From Pedobacter sp. BS3 (GTDB taxonomy: Bacteria; Bacteroidota; Bacteroidia; Sphingobacteriales; Sphingobacteriaceae), in NCBI RefSeq assembly GCF_008274585.1, contig NZ_VTRT01000002.1:310001-374000 (forward strand): a stretch of DNA of 64,000 nucleotides. The letters run 5' to 3'. Under the pieces are notes generated by a model that did no database searches, had not been told where the DNA came from, and was given only the letters and a program-made list of their open reading frames with translations. The position numbers and the translations under genes are program-made. Below, piece after piece: positions 34,908 to 42,934 of the stretch (position 1 is its first letter; every line of letters begins with the position of its first letter).

Positions 34908-34928
34908 TCCCGCTTAGCAGGTTTTTTA
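34908..34928 (+). terminator. Weak hairpin plus T-run after hemF
   Basis: A CCCGC-TTA-GCAGG stem with one mismatch is followed by TTTTTT. The T-run suggests a terminator for hemF. Confidence 0.35.
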
Positions 34929-34956
34929 ATTTTTGCTTTTGAATTTTGACTTAATT

Positions 34957-35967
34957 TCAGAACTGCCTTTGCGGACAGGTTACCCGGTAACGGTTATTGA
35001 GCAGTAAACCGAGTACAATTTCATGCGTTCCGTTGCTTACTGTATTTAGCTGAGACGTTGTAAAATCATACGAATAGCTAAGGTTGAACAGGTAGCTGAC
35101 ATTAAATCCGGCCATTGCCGAAAATGAATCCTTGTTCCGGTAGCCTCCTCCAAGCCAGAATTTATCCTGAAAAGCCAGCTTTAAATTCATATCTACCGAT
35201 GTTGGCGCCGGGGAAATGTATTTGAACATAACGGATGGCGTTGCCGTTATATTTTCACCTAAAAAGAACTTATACCCCGCCGTGGCAAAAACGTGCATAA
35301 CCTGTTTGCCTTCATCGTATTTATTATCGTTAGTAAAGCTGATCTGCCTGCCCAGTAATTGCTGTGCCGAAACTCCGGCAAAAAATGCAGGGCCATACAA
35401 CCATAAACCGGCGCTTAAATTGGGTTGCAGGTCATTGTCTTGCCCCGAAACAATGGCCGGATCCGACTTATTTTCCAGGCTTACCTTTGAAATATCCAGG
35501 CTCACTCGCGACACACCAGCAGCAATACCGGCTGCCAGATTAACACGACTACTAAGCCCGAGATGATACGCGTATGTAAGGTTAACATCTGTACGTTGCA
35601 AGGGCCCGGCTTTATCTACTACCGCATTTATACCAATACCGTGATGAGGTTCGGCAGCCATGTAGTCACGCACAAAGCTCCGGTTATTCGGGTTATCGCC
35701 TTTTTCAGGGAAACCGTTGGCATCGCCACCGGTAAAATTTTTGCCAATGGGCATATTTAACGATATGTAGCTGGTTTCGGGCGCACCCTCCAACCCCTGC
35801 CATTGCTTGCGGTAGCCCAGTTTCACATCGATATAATTTTCAATACCCGACAATGCGGGATTTAGTAAATAATTATTGAATATGTACTGGGTGTATTGCG
35901 GTAACTGCTGGGCATAGCTCTGCGTGATGCACACACTTAACATCCAGAACAAAAAAACCTTTTTCAC
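34957..35967 (-). CDS. PorP/SprF-family outer-membrane protein
   Basis: The 336-residue protein has a signal peptide (VFLFWMLSVCITQSYAQ) and the family opening QLPQYTQYIFNNYLLNPALSG, followed by beta-strand-rich sequence and a GGGYRNKDSFSAMAGFNVSY segment. PorP/SprF proteins belong to the type IX secretion system or to gliding-adhesin export modules in Bacteroidota. The start codon is GTG. No large adhesin partner gene is next to it here, so its client is unknown; it may serve a distant secretion cluster. Confidence 0.85.
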   Translation of the reverse strand: MKKVFLFWMLSVCITQSYAQQLPQYTQYIFNNYLLNPALSGIENYIDVKLGYRKQWQGLEGAPETSYISLNMPIGKNFTGGDANGFPEKGDNPNNRSFVRDYMAAEPHHGIGINAVVDKAGPLQRTDVNLTYAYHLGLSSRVNLAAGIAAGVSRVSLDISKVSLENKSDPAIVSGQDNDLQPNLSAGLWLYGPAFFAGVSAQQLLGRQISFTNDNKYDEGKQVMHVFATAGYKFFLGENITATPSVMFKYISPAPTSVDMNLKLAFQDKFWLGGGYRNKDSFSAMAGFNVSYLFNLSYSYDFTTSQLNTVSNGTHEIVLGLLLNNRYRVTCPQRQF

Positions 35968-36097
35968 GCTATATTTTAATGAGCAATTGCAACCTGTAAA
36001 ATTGGTTATCTTTTTGTCTGAAAATTAGCAATAAGTTTTCACCTGTCAACTAATTTAACATTATTTTACAATCGGGAGCGAGCTACCACGCCGGATA

Positions 36098-36913
36098 TCA
36101 ATTACCTTCTACCTCAACCCAGGTAAATTTATCGGTCATGACGCCTCGCGGATGCTCACGACCAATACGGAAGGCCATCCAGTTTTTAGGAGCTATTACC
36201 TTGTTGTTTTTTTCGGAAAGATAAGCTGCCCACCAGGCAAACGAACTGTTTGAGATAATGGCGATATCGGCATTCTGAATGATCTGGAAATCGGTTATTT
36301 CATCGTTCACTGAAAAAATATAATTGGGTTTATTTTCAAACGAAGCCTTCACAAATTCAATATCATCGCTTACAAACAGCACTTTATAGCTATCCAGATT
36401 CTCAACCTCGGCCAGGCGTTTTTGAAAATAACCAATAGGTAATGAGATATCGCGTTTACCATACGTCATATAATCGGTACGCCTGATGTGTACCACAATG
36501 GTTTTGTTCTGGGCAAATAATTCTCCAAATTCCTGGTTAAAACGGTCGATATATTTCTGTTTAATTTTAATTGTATAATTCCCTGGCGTATGCTTTAAAT
36601 ACCAGTCGGTCTGAAAATATCCATTGTAAATGGTAAAATTTTCCGGCTTTATTTCGCGGGGAGCCACAAAATTCTGAATATATACCTCTTTAAACGGTAA
36701 AACTATGGGTAAATAACGGGTAAATACAGAATATAACTTAGAGCCAAGCACCAGATTACGGTATGTGCCCAAATCAAAATATTTGGTTAAATAAGCATGG
36801 TGCGGGTTTACAAAAAAGATGAATTTCCGGGGATTATTCCGCCTCAGATATATTAAAAAATACAGTTGAAATAACTGGTTACCCAGCCTTCCTTTAAACG
36901 TAACTCCTGTCAT
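36098..36913 (-). CDS. GT11-like fucosyltransferase
   Basis: The 271-residue protein matches the alpha-1,2-fucosyltransferase family GT11. It begins VTFKGRLGNQLFQLYFLIYL, and contains the donor-binding motif VVHIRRTDYM, the LFVSDDIEFVK segment and ISNSSFAWWAAYLS near the C-terminus. It would transfer fucose or a similar sugar to a surface glycan at the cytoplasmic face. Its start overlaps the end of the flippase gene by four bases (ATGA), so it is the last gene of the glycan operon running from 41780 downward. Confidence 0.88.
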   Translation of the reverse strand: MTGVTFKGRLGNQLFQLYFLIYLRRNNPRKFIFFVNPHHAYLTKYFDLGTYRNLVLGSKLYSVFTRYLPIVLPFKEVYIQNFVAPREIKPENFTIYNGYFQTDWYLKHTPGNYTIKIKQKYIDRFNQEFGELFAQNKTIVVHIRRTDYMTYGKRDISLPIGYFQKRLAEVENLDSYKVLFVSDDIEFVKASFENKPNYIFSVNDEITDFQIIQNADIAIISNSSFAWWAAYLSEKNNKVIAPKNWMAFRIGREHPRGVMTDKFTWVEVEGN

Positions 36914-38262
36914 GTGGTGTGTGATGTATTAGCTTTCCTGATGTACTTTCGATACATTTCAGGATAAAACATGTAAGCATAAATAAACGTATGGAGCACA
37001 TTCACTCCTAATGCTTTATGAAGAATGTATTGCCCGATGGCAAAGCCGATAATGTTGGAACATAAGGTAGCATACGCGGCACCGATTACGCCCATATTCC
37101 TGATAAAGAAATAGTTAAGTACAATATTAGTTGTAGCCGTAAATAATACAATAAAGAACGTTGTGCGGGTTCGGCCGATGGAATCAAGTATGGTTCCAAA
37201 CTGGCGTCCGTACGGAATAAGCAGGCAATACAGCAGGGTGATCCGCAAAAGCGGGATTGAATCGTTGTATTTAGCTCCCGCGATAAAATGTATCACCAGG
37301 TCGGTAAACGGATACAGGATGACCAGACCAGGGATCAGTATGGCTAATATAGCGCCCACCGATTTTTCGTACAGGTACTTTACAGCTTCCGTGCCTTCTG
37401 TTTCAATACGTTTGGCACTTTGCGGAAAAACAATGTTCGCCATAGCGCTGGTGGGTATATCGATGAGGTTGGTTATGCGTACCGCGATATTAAATGCCCC
37501 GGATGCCGCCGGCGATAGCAATGCGCCCAGCATCATTTGGTCTATGGTTCCAGATAAGATGGCGCTTACAGACGTACCAAACGCATATTTCCCATAGTTG
37601 AACAGCTTTTTTATCCAGTCGCGATGAATTTTTAGCGAAATAGCCAGGTAAGGCTTTGCATACACATAACCCACCAGTGTGCTTATCAGTACGCTGAATA
37701 TCTGTACATGTACCAGGTAGATCAGTTTGGTTTGCCAGCCCGCAATCCAGCATATCAATATGTAAGAAAAGAAAACGGCCTGCCGGATAGTAGCTGTAAC
37801 CACAATGCCCTTGAATTTAAAGTTGGCCTGTTCTATACAATTAAACTGCATTAATATACCCAACAGCAGAAAAACAATAGTATACAGGTAGAACATGGGA
37901 ACAAGCTCTGGCGATTTCCACAGGTTTGCCAAAAAGCCTGCAAAACAGAAAGTGGCTATGATGCACACCACCGTTAATACCGATGTAATGGTAGCCGATG
38001 CCGACAAAATTTTGCTTCGGTCTTCTTTTCCAGCTGCCGAGTAGAATTTAACCAAAGCATTCTGTATCAATCCGTTACGGGTAATCTCCATAATGGTTAT
38101 GGTCGACATGAATAGTGTCCATGCACCATAATCGTGTTTATTGAGGAGTCTTACCAGGATATAAAAACTGCCAAAACCAAACAGCACGCCAGACATATTC
38201 TGCAGCACATTCAGTATGCCTGATTTCAGCCAGTAATGGTCTTTTTGTTTTTGTTCTTCCAT
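36910..38262 (-). CDS. Oligosaccharide flippase (Wzx-like)
   Basis: The 450-residue integral membrane protein has about 12 to 14 hydrophobic helices and the MATE/MOP-type polysaccharide flippase pattern (GFGSFYILVRLLNKHDYGAW near the N-terminus). It would translocate lipid-linked oligosaccharide units to the outer leaflet of the inner membrane. It lies within a run of glycosyltransferase genes, which supports the assignment. It overlaps the GT11-like gene by four bases. Confidence 0.88.
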   Translation of the reverse strand: MEEQKQKDHYWLKSGILNVLQNMSGVLFGFGSFYILVRLLNKHDYGAWTLFMSTITIMEITRNGLIQNALVKFYSAAGKEDRSKILSASATITSVLTVVCIIATFCFAGFLANLWKSPELVPMFYLYTIVFLLLGILMQFNCIEQANFKFKGIVVTATIRQAVFFSYILICWIAGWQTKLIYLVHVQIFSVLISTLVGYVYAKPYLAISLKIHRDWIKKLFNYGKYAFGTSVSAILSGTIDQMMLGALLSPAASGAFNIAVRITNLIDIPTSAMANIVFPQSAKRIETEGTEAVKYLYEKSVGAILAILIPGLVILYPFTDLVIHFIAGAKYNDSIPLLRITLLYCLLIPYGRQFGTILDSIGRTRTTFFIVLFTATTNIVLNYFFIRNMGVIGAAYATLCSNIIGFAIGQYILHKALGVNVLHTFIYAYMFYPEMYRKYIRKANTSHTT

Positions 38263-38335
38263 GCAGGTTTAATTCAAAAGGCAAAAGTTGAGCGCAGCGA
38301 AATTCCGACTGTTCGGGATGAAAACTCAAAAGGGC

Positions 38336-39319
38336 TCATTGTAAATTCTCTCCTTTTACATAATACGTTTCAATGTACTGCTTCACTTCATCATCGGTTT
38401 TGGCATGCAATATCTTTGCTCCCGATAGCTTCGGAAACAACTTCTGGAAACAACCGAAATGATGCTCCGGACCTTTCTTTGATAATATCAGGTTAATGCC
38501 TTTAAAGTAGCTTGCCAATGCTGCCGTGCCGCCATGTATGGATATGAAATGATCGGCATTGGCATAAACCATTAATTGCAGATGATTGAAATTACGGGCA
38601 TTACTTTTATTTTCTTTATACAGATCTTCCATCAATATCACCTCCGGATGCGTTTTTTCAAGCCAGTCAAATTCGTCCAGATCATAAATATCGCTGGTGT
38701 CCATCGTAATATTTTGCGGACGCGGACGATTATAAATAATCGTGAATTTGTTTTTCAGCCTGCTGATCATAAAATCCAGCAATTCAATACTGTAAAAACT
38801 TACAGGTGGCCCGTTCCATTCCATATTGTACCGGTTGGCAATAATCAGGATAGGCTTGTCGAAACGGTAAATATCATTCCGGTAAGTTTCTTTGAGCGGA
38901 ACCATTGCCCACTTTTTCATATTGTAATTGTGACTGTACAATATGCGTGGCATCTCGTAATTATAGTTGCCCTCGTTGGTGCGTACATCGTATACTTCTT
39001 CATGATCCGGCGAAAAGAAATACATTTCTTTGGTGTATTTGGCTCCCCGGGTGCTTTTCAGCGTGCCGTTTTTATAATGCCAGTAGGCAAAAGGCAGCAC
39101 AAATTCCAGTTCGGGAGCAAATTCGCCGTCGAACGAAATTTCTTTATACTTCTTGCGGAATACATAATCTCTTAAAATGTATTTAAGCTGCACAAACTGG
39201 CAGTAATAGGTGTCGCGGTAATAATATCGCACCCCCCAGTGTAATTTGCCAAACCGCAGCCGTACATACAGGCTGATCAGTTTGGTGATGATGTTATCGG
39301 GTATTTTTCCTGCTTCCAA
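38336..39319 (-). CDS. Putative glycosyltransferase-like protein of the glycan cluster
   Basis: The 327-residue soluble protein has no signal peptide. It has a C-terminal segment HFISIHGGTAALASYF typical of nucleotide-sugar-type binding folds in polysaccharide-synthesis proteins, preceded by FDKPILIIANRYN, which looks like the start of a second Rossmann domain. The family is not recognised with confidence. The start is TTG at 39319, since no ATG lies near the N-terminus, and it follows the GT2 gene by five bases. It may be a GT-B-type transferase acting in the same pathway. Confidence 0.6.
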   Translation of the reverse strand: MEAGKIPDNIITKLISLYVRLRFGKLHWGVRYYYRDTYYCQFVQLKYILRDYVFRKKYKEISFDGEFAPELEFVLPFAYWHYKNGTLKSTRGAKYTKEMYFFSPDHEEVYDVRTNEGNYNYEMPRILYSHNYNMKKWAMVPLKETYRNDIYRFDKPILIIANRYNMEWNGPPVSFYSIELLDFMISRLKNKFTIIYNRPRPQNITMDTSDIYDLDEFDWLEKTHPEVILMEDLYKENKSNARNFNHLQLMVYANADHFISIHGGTAALASYFKGINLILSKKGPEHHFGCFQKLFPKLSGAKILHAKTDDEVKQYIETYYVKGENLQ

Positions 39320-39324
39320 AACTA

Positions 39325-40212
39325 TTATTTTCCGTTAACATACTCCGACAAACGCCGGGTATGCAATTTAAACCTGTTTATAAATGATTTCACCAAACCG
39401 CCTTCGGCTTTTAACCTCCGTGAAGATGTAAATACGCGGGCTTTGTAATTGGTTACTAATTTCAGCCGGCCTTTCTTTTTCAGGTTGATGGCCATGCGCC
39501 CGTCTTCGGCCTCATCCACAAAATAATCGCTGCCCAGGGCATTATCAAATTTCCGCACATCGGTTACCTCAAAACCGCCGGTGGTACGTCCCACCTCGGT
39601 TACAAAACCCATATTAAAACCTAATACGTTGATGTATTCGCGATTTATTTTTCTTAAGCGGATAAGCAGGCCGGTGACCTTTTCGTAAAAGAAATATAAA
39701 AAACGTCCTTCGCCGGGCTGCGGCAAAAAGAAATACCGCCCGTAAACGCCTGTTATCGATGGATCTTTTTCCATCGGTTTAACCATTAATTCGATCCATT
39801 TGGGTGGATAAAATGTATCTGAATCGGCACACAAGTGATATTTTCCCCGTGCTTTAAATAAGCCCATCTGCCGGGCATGCGGCGTTCCCTGTATGGGTTG
39901 CAGGTAATTTCGTACGCCCAATTCATCCAACACCTGCTGTGTGCCATCGGTTGAGTTATTGTTTATCACCACAATTTCAACACGATAGCGGCACGTATTG
40001 GCAGCCAGCGAAGACAGCGTACGAAAAATGTTATCCTGCTCGTTCCAGGCCGGAATTACTACCGAAACTTCGGGCTGCTCATCGCGAAAGCGGCTTAACC
40101 GCTCTTTCAAATCGCTGAGCTCTGCAACGGTAAGGTCGGCAAACTTTTTGCCGGGAAACAAATGCGGTTGCAACCATTCTGGCAGGTGAGCTGATGTATC
40201 GTGTTGAGCCAT
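39325..40212 (-). CDS. Glycosyltransferase family 2
   Basis: The 295-residue protein has a GT-A core. It begins with VSVVIPAWNEQDNIFRTLSS, then the nucleotide-binding NNNSTDGTQQVLDE and the metal-coordinating CADSDTFYPPKW (DSD in place of DXD). It would transfer a sugar from a nucleotide donor. The C-terminal part is basic and may touch the membrane. The start lies one base after the stop of the preceding GT2 gene, showing tight operon packing. Confidence 0.88.
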   Translation of the reverse strand: MAQHDTSAHLPEWLQPHLFPGKKFADLTVAELSDLKERLSRFRDEQPEVSVVIPAWNEQDNIFRTLSSLAANTCRYRVEIVVINNNSTDGTQQVLDELGVRNYLQPIQGTPHARQMGLFKARGKYHLCADSDTFYPPKWIELMVKPMEKDPSITGVYGRYFFLPQPGEGRFLYFFYEKVTGLLIRLRKINREYINVLGFNMGFVTEVGRTTGGFEVTDVRKFDNALGSDYFVDEAEDGRMAINLKKKGRLKLVTNYKARVFTSSRRLKAEGGLVKSFINRFKLHTRRLSEYVNGK

Positions 40213-40213
40213 A

Positions 40214-40984
40214 TCAGGTTAATAAATCCCAGTTAAATTTCAGATAGCGATACCCATGCCTGACTAAAGTAACGAACGGGTTGTTAGAATTACGCCAGTA
40301 ATTACGTTTTACCATGCTTGGCTCTGCCTGCGAGTTCACCTGGTCAAATAAACCGGTATAATCATCGTAATACAGGGCTTTACCCTTGTGCTTCAAAAAC
40401 GACATCATCATACGATATTCCGTGACATCAGGCTTGGTGTTTTCCGCATACCGCCCGAACTTCTCAAAAAAGCTGCTTCGTCGTAAATGCGGATGGTCGC
40501 TGTAATAATAGAACTTTTTGTATCCTTTATTCCATATATTGAATATCATTTCTGAAAAACCATTTTTATAGGGTTTTAAATAGGGATATTTAAAATAAGC
40601 GTAAAACCGGACAACGTCTATATCGGGACGCTCGTTCATAAACGCTACTGCATCGGCAAGCTTTTCTTTGAACAGCGGCCTGGGCACAAAATCTTCCTGT
40701 ACATATAACGTCAGCGGGGTTTTTACCAGGTCTTGCCCTTTATTGATATTGTTACCCAGCCCCTTATTAACCGGTGTTTCTGATAGTTGAAAGTCGTATT
40801 CAGCCTGCAGGCGTTTCAGTTCATCGATATGAAATACCTTACTCCCATCGTCCGAAACTACAATATCATCGAACCGGTAACCGTTATCGCGAAAGGTTTT
40901 CAACAACCGCTCCAACGAGCTGCTCCGGTTATAATGCGTAATTAACAGGGTTACGCCGGTATATTGATGTGGAGCGTTATTCAT
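40214..40984 (-). CDS. GT2-like glycosyltransferase, tandem paralogue 2
   Basis: The 256-residue protein starts VTLLITHYNRSSSLERLL and contains NKGLGNNINKGQ and TLYVQEDFVP, which replaces the canonical DXD with QED. The middle (RFYAYFKYPYLK, then SDHPHLRRSSFF) is nearly the same as in the upstream gene. The two overlap by eight bases and arose by tandem duplication. The acceptor is unknown. Confidence 0.82.
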   Translation of the reverse strand: MNNAPHQYTGVTLLITHYNRSSSLERLLKTFRDNGYRFDDIVVSDDGSKVFHIDELKRLQAEYDFQLSETPVNKGLGNNINKGQDLVKTPLTLYVQEDFVPRPLFKEKLADAVAFMNERPDIDVVRFYAYFKYPYLKPYKNGFSEMIFNIWNKGYKKFYYYSDHPHLRRSSFFEKFGRYAENTKPDVTEYRMMMSFLKHKGKALYYDDYTGLFDQVNSQAEPSMVKRNYWRNSNNPFVTLVRHGYRYLKFNWDLLT

Positions 40985-41780
40985 TGGTGATTTTCGGATA
41001 AAACAGGTAATCCCAGCTAAATTTCAGGAATTTGTATTGCAGGTATACTTTGCGGAGTATGCGTACAAAGATGTTTTTACGTTGTGTCCACGATGACCGA
41101 AAATCGGCCGTGCTGGGCTCGCTGGATGTATTTTTTTGGTCGAACAGCGTTGTGAAAAGATGATAGAATATTCCCTTACCGCCATTTTTCAGAAACGAAA
41201 GACACATATTATATTCGGTTTTATCGCCGTTCACCCCTTCCAAATAGCGGCCAAACTTTTGAAAAAAGGTGCTTCTTCGCAGGTGCGGATGATCGCTGTA
41301 GCTGTAAAATTTCATATATCCCGGGTACCAGAATTTGAACTTCATCCTGTCAAATCCTTTGGCAAAAGATTCCAGGTAGGGATATTTAAAATAGGCATAG
41401 AAGCGGGCAATGTCCAGCTCGGGATTTTCGTCCATCAGTTGAAGCGCATCGGTAAAATGTTCGGGGAAAGCATCTTTAGGGATAAAATCTTCCTGTACAT
41501 ATAAGGTATAGGGTGTTTTAACAGCGTCCTGACCTTTATTGATGTTATTGCCCAAACCTTTATTATGATGGGTAATAAGCAGGTTAAACCCGTATTCGTC
41601 CTGAAGCTCCTGGATACGCTTAAAATGGTCGGCCTTGCTGGCATCATCAGACACAATAATTTCAGCAAATGTACAATTGAGCCTGTTGAAAGCATTAAGC
41701 AGGCGTTCAAGCGACGCACTGCGATTGTAATGCGTAATTAATAAGGTTACATCGTTGAAGGTGTATAAACCATTACCCAT
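40977..41780 (-). CDS. GT2-like glycosyltransferase, tandem paralogue 1
   Basis: From ATG 41780 the protein has 267 residues. It shares VTLLITHYNRSASLERLL, NKGLGNNINKGQD, TLYVQEDFIP and SDHPHLRRSTFFQKFGRYL with the downstream paralogue, while the C-terminal third has diverged (SSWTQRKNIFVRILRKVYLQ). It is the first gene of the six-gene glycan operon. A TTG four codons earlier is possible but the ATG is preferred. A heptamer repeat and a 113-bp inverted-repeat element lie upstream. Confidence 0.82.
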   Translation of the reverse strand: MGNGLYTFNDVTLLITHYNRSASLERLLNAFNRLNCTFAEIIVSDDASKADHFKRIQELQDEYGFNLLITHHNKGLGNNINKGQDAVKTPYTLYVQEDFIPKDAFPEHFTDALQLMDENPELDIARFYAYFKYPYLESFAKGFDRMKFKFWYPGYMKFYSYSDHPHLRRSTFFQKFGRYLEGVNGDKTEYNMCLSFLKNGGKGIFYHLFTTLFDQKNTSSEPSTADFRSSWTQRKNIFVRILRKVYLQYKFLKFSWDYLFYPKITNE

Positions 41781-41792
41781 ACCGAGGCCCAA

Positions 41793-41830
41793 GTAAAAAG
41801 TTGAAAGTTAAAAGTTAAAAGTCAAAAATT
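41793..41830. repeat. Short heptamer repeat upstream of the glycan operon
   Basis: Units such as AAAAGTT, GAAAGTT and AAAAGTC run for about five copies directly before the first glycan gene's start codon, as at 1301-1483. Confidence 0.7.
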
Positions 41831-41888
41831 AAAACACACTACGTTTTTAATCTCTCAAAAATATTGAGATCCTTGCCATTTTTTCCCA

Positions 41889-42001
41889 GGTGCATTTCAA
41901 ATTATCGCATTCCGTTACTTTTTGTGGGCGGTGTCTCCACCGCCCACGGCGGATTGTCCCGGCTGGTGTCTTCACCAGCCGGCGATAATTTGAAATGCAC
42001 C
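41889..42001. mobile_element. Miniature inverted-repeat element with 20-bp perfect ends
   Basis: GGTGCATTTCAAATTATCGC at 41889-41908 is exactly mirrored at 41982-42001. Inside are two hairpins, GGGCGGTGTCTCCACCGCCC and GGCTGGTGTCTTCACCAGCC. No transposase is encoded, so it is non-autonomous. No clear target duplication was found. A 65-codon open frame across it is not considered a gene. Confidence 0.78.
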
Positions 42002-42047
42002 ATTTTCTCTCACACTGACCGGTATTAGTTTGAATCAGCATATTGTT

Positions 42048-42593
42048 CTAAATCCGTATAACGGCCTTAAATATATTTGTACAGCTATTTTCATCATACT
42101 GGTAAGTAAACTCAAACGTGTGTTTGGCAATAATGAGCAGGCCATAATGTTCCAGTAAATCCTGCGGGTCATAGCTTTCGGGCTCATCGTGCTCAATGTA
42201 TTTAAAAACCAGCTCGTTCATGCTAACCGGAGCTGCCAGCAATGTGGATAACATATCTTTACGGATAATTACCGGCTCTGCTGTATATGGCAGTGTAAGC
42301 GGAAAACTTAAAACCATGTTACTGCAAATCAAACTAAATGGTAATCCGCTATCTGCTTTGCTGATCTTTATAAAGAGATGATCGGTTTCGATCATAAAAA
42401 TGCTTTGCCGGCAATTGCTGTGCTTAATAGCATTGGTACATAGCTCAATAATTACCTGCTTAACCGCACTGCTGTTAGGTTCGTATTTTTCGGGGTGTAC
42501 ATTTTCCCTGATAATATCAATTACAGTGTTAACAAAGGAGTAAATGTTATCTGTAGAGTGCTCAAACAGCACTTCTTTTTTTATATAATCCAT
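42048..42593 (-). CDS. Anti-sigma-type HATPase protein (RsbW-like)
   Basis: The 181-residue protein resembles the ATPase/kinase fold of anti-sigma-factor regulators. The N-box is visible as IIELCTNAIKHS (about 48-59). The following G1 motif reads DSGLPF instead of the usual DxGxG, and the G2 region HYGLLIIAKHT is also modified, so ATP binding may be weakened. It would normally phosphorylate a STAS protein and sequester a target. It is the last gene of the partner-switching operon, eight bases after the STAS gene. Confidence 0.75.
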   Translation of the reverse strand: MDYIKKEVLFEHSTDNIYSFVNTVIDIIRENVHPEKYEPNSSAVKQVIIELCTNAIKHSNCRQSIFMIETDHLFIKISKADSGLPFSLICSNMVLSFPLTLPYTAEPVIIRKDMLSTLLAAPVSMNELVFKYIEHDEPESYDPQDLLEHYGLLIIAKHTFEFTYQYDENSCTNIFKAVIRI

Positions 42594-42601
42594 TCGGCAA
42601 A

Positions 42602-42934
42602 TTATGCGGGTTGTTGCGGTGGCAGGGTTTGATGTATTTTAAATACTTTATCCATCCTGATCAATGAAAAAAGGTTTAAGATATCTTTATTCAGATACGC
42701 AACGGCAATATCCGCGTGTTTGGATATGGCATATTTAAGCGATGACACCAACGCACCTAAAAATGAACTGTCTACATAATCTACATTTTTAAAGCTGATG
42801 ATGTAGGGTTTGCTTTCACGGTCAATCAGCTTAACCATCTCCTGCTTAAAGGTATCGGCATAAGCCAGGTTAGCTTCTTTAACAAGCAGCTCTACCAGGA
42901 TATAATCTTCATGAGGTTGTACTTGAAATATCAT
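42602..42934 (-). CDS. STAS-domain anti-sigma-factor antagonist (RsbV/SpoIIAA-like)
   Basis: The 110-residue protein has the STAS fold, with a conserved phospho-acceptor region VDYVDSSFLGALVSSLKYA, in which Ser57 (second Ser of DSSFLG) is the likely phosphorylation site. It would bind the HATPase partner when unphosphorylated. Its start overlaps the 3' end of the response-regulator/phosphatase gene by 26 bases, which implies translational coupling. Its phosphatase is most likely that upstream gene's product. Confidence 0.88.
   Translation of the reverse strand: MIFQVQPHEDYILVELLVKEANLAYADTFKQEMVKLIDRESKPYIISFKNVDYVDSSFLGALVSSLKYAISKHADIAVAYLNKDILNLFSLIRMDKVFKIHQTLPPQQPA

Noticed and set aside
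41847-42041. 64-codon minus-strand open frame
   Set aside because: Most of it is the inverted-repeat element; only the C-terminal 16 residues might be a remnant of a lost glycosyltransferase, so it is not called a gene.
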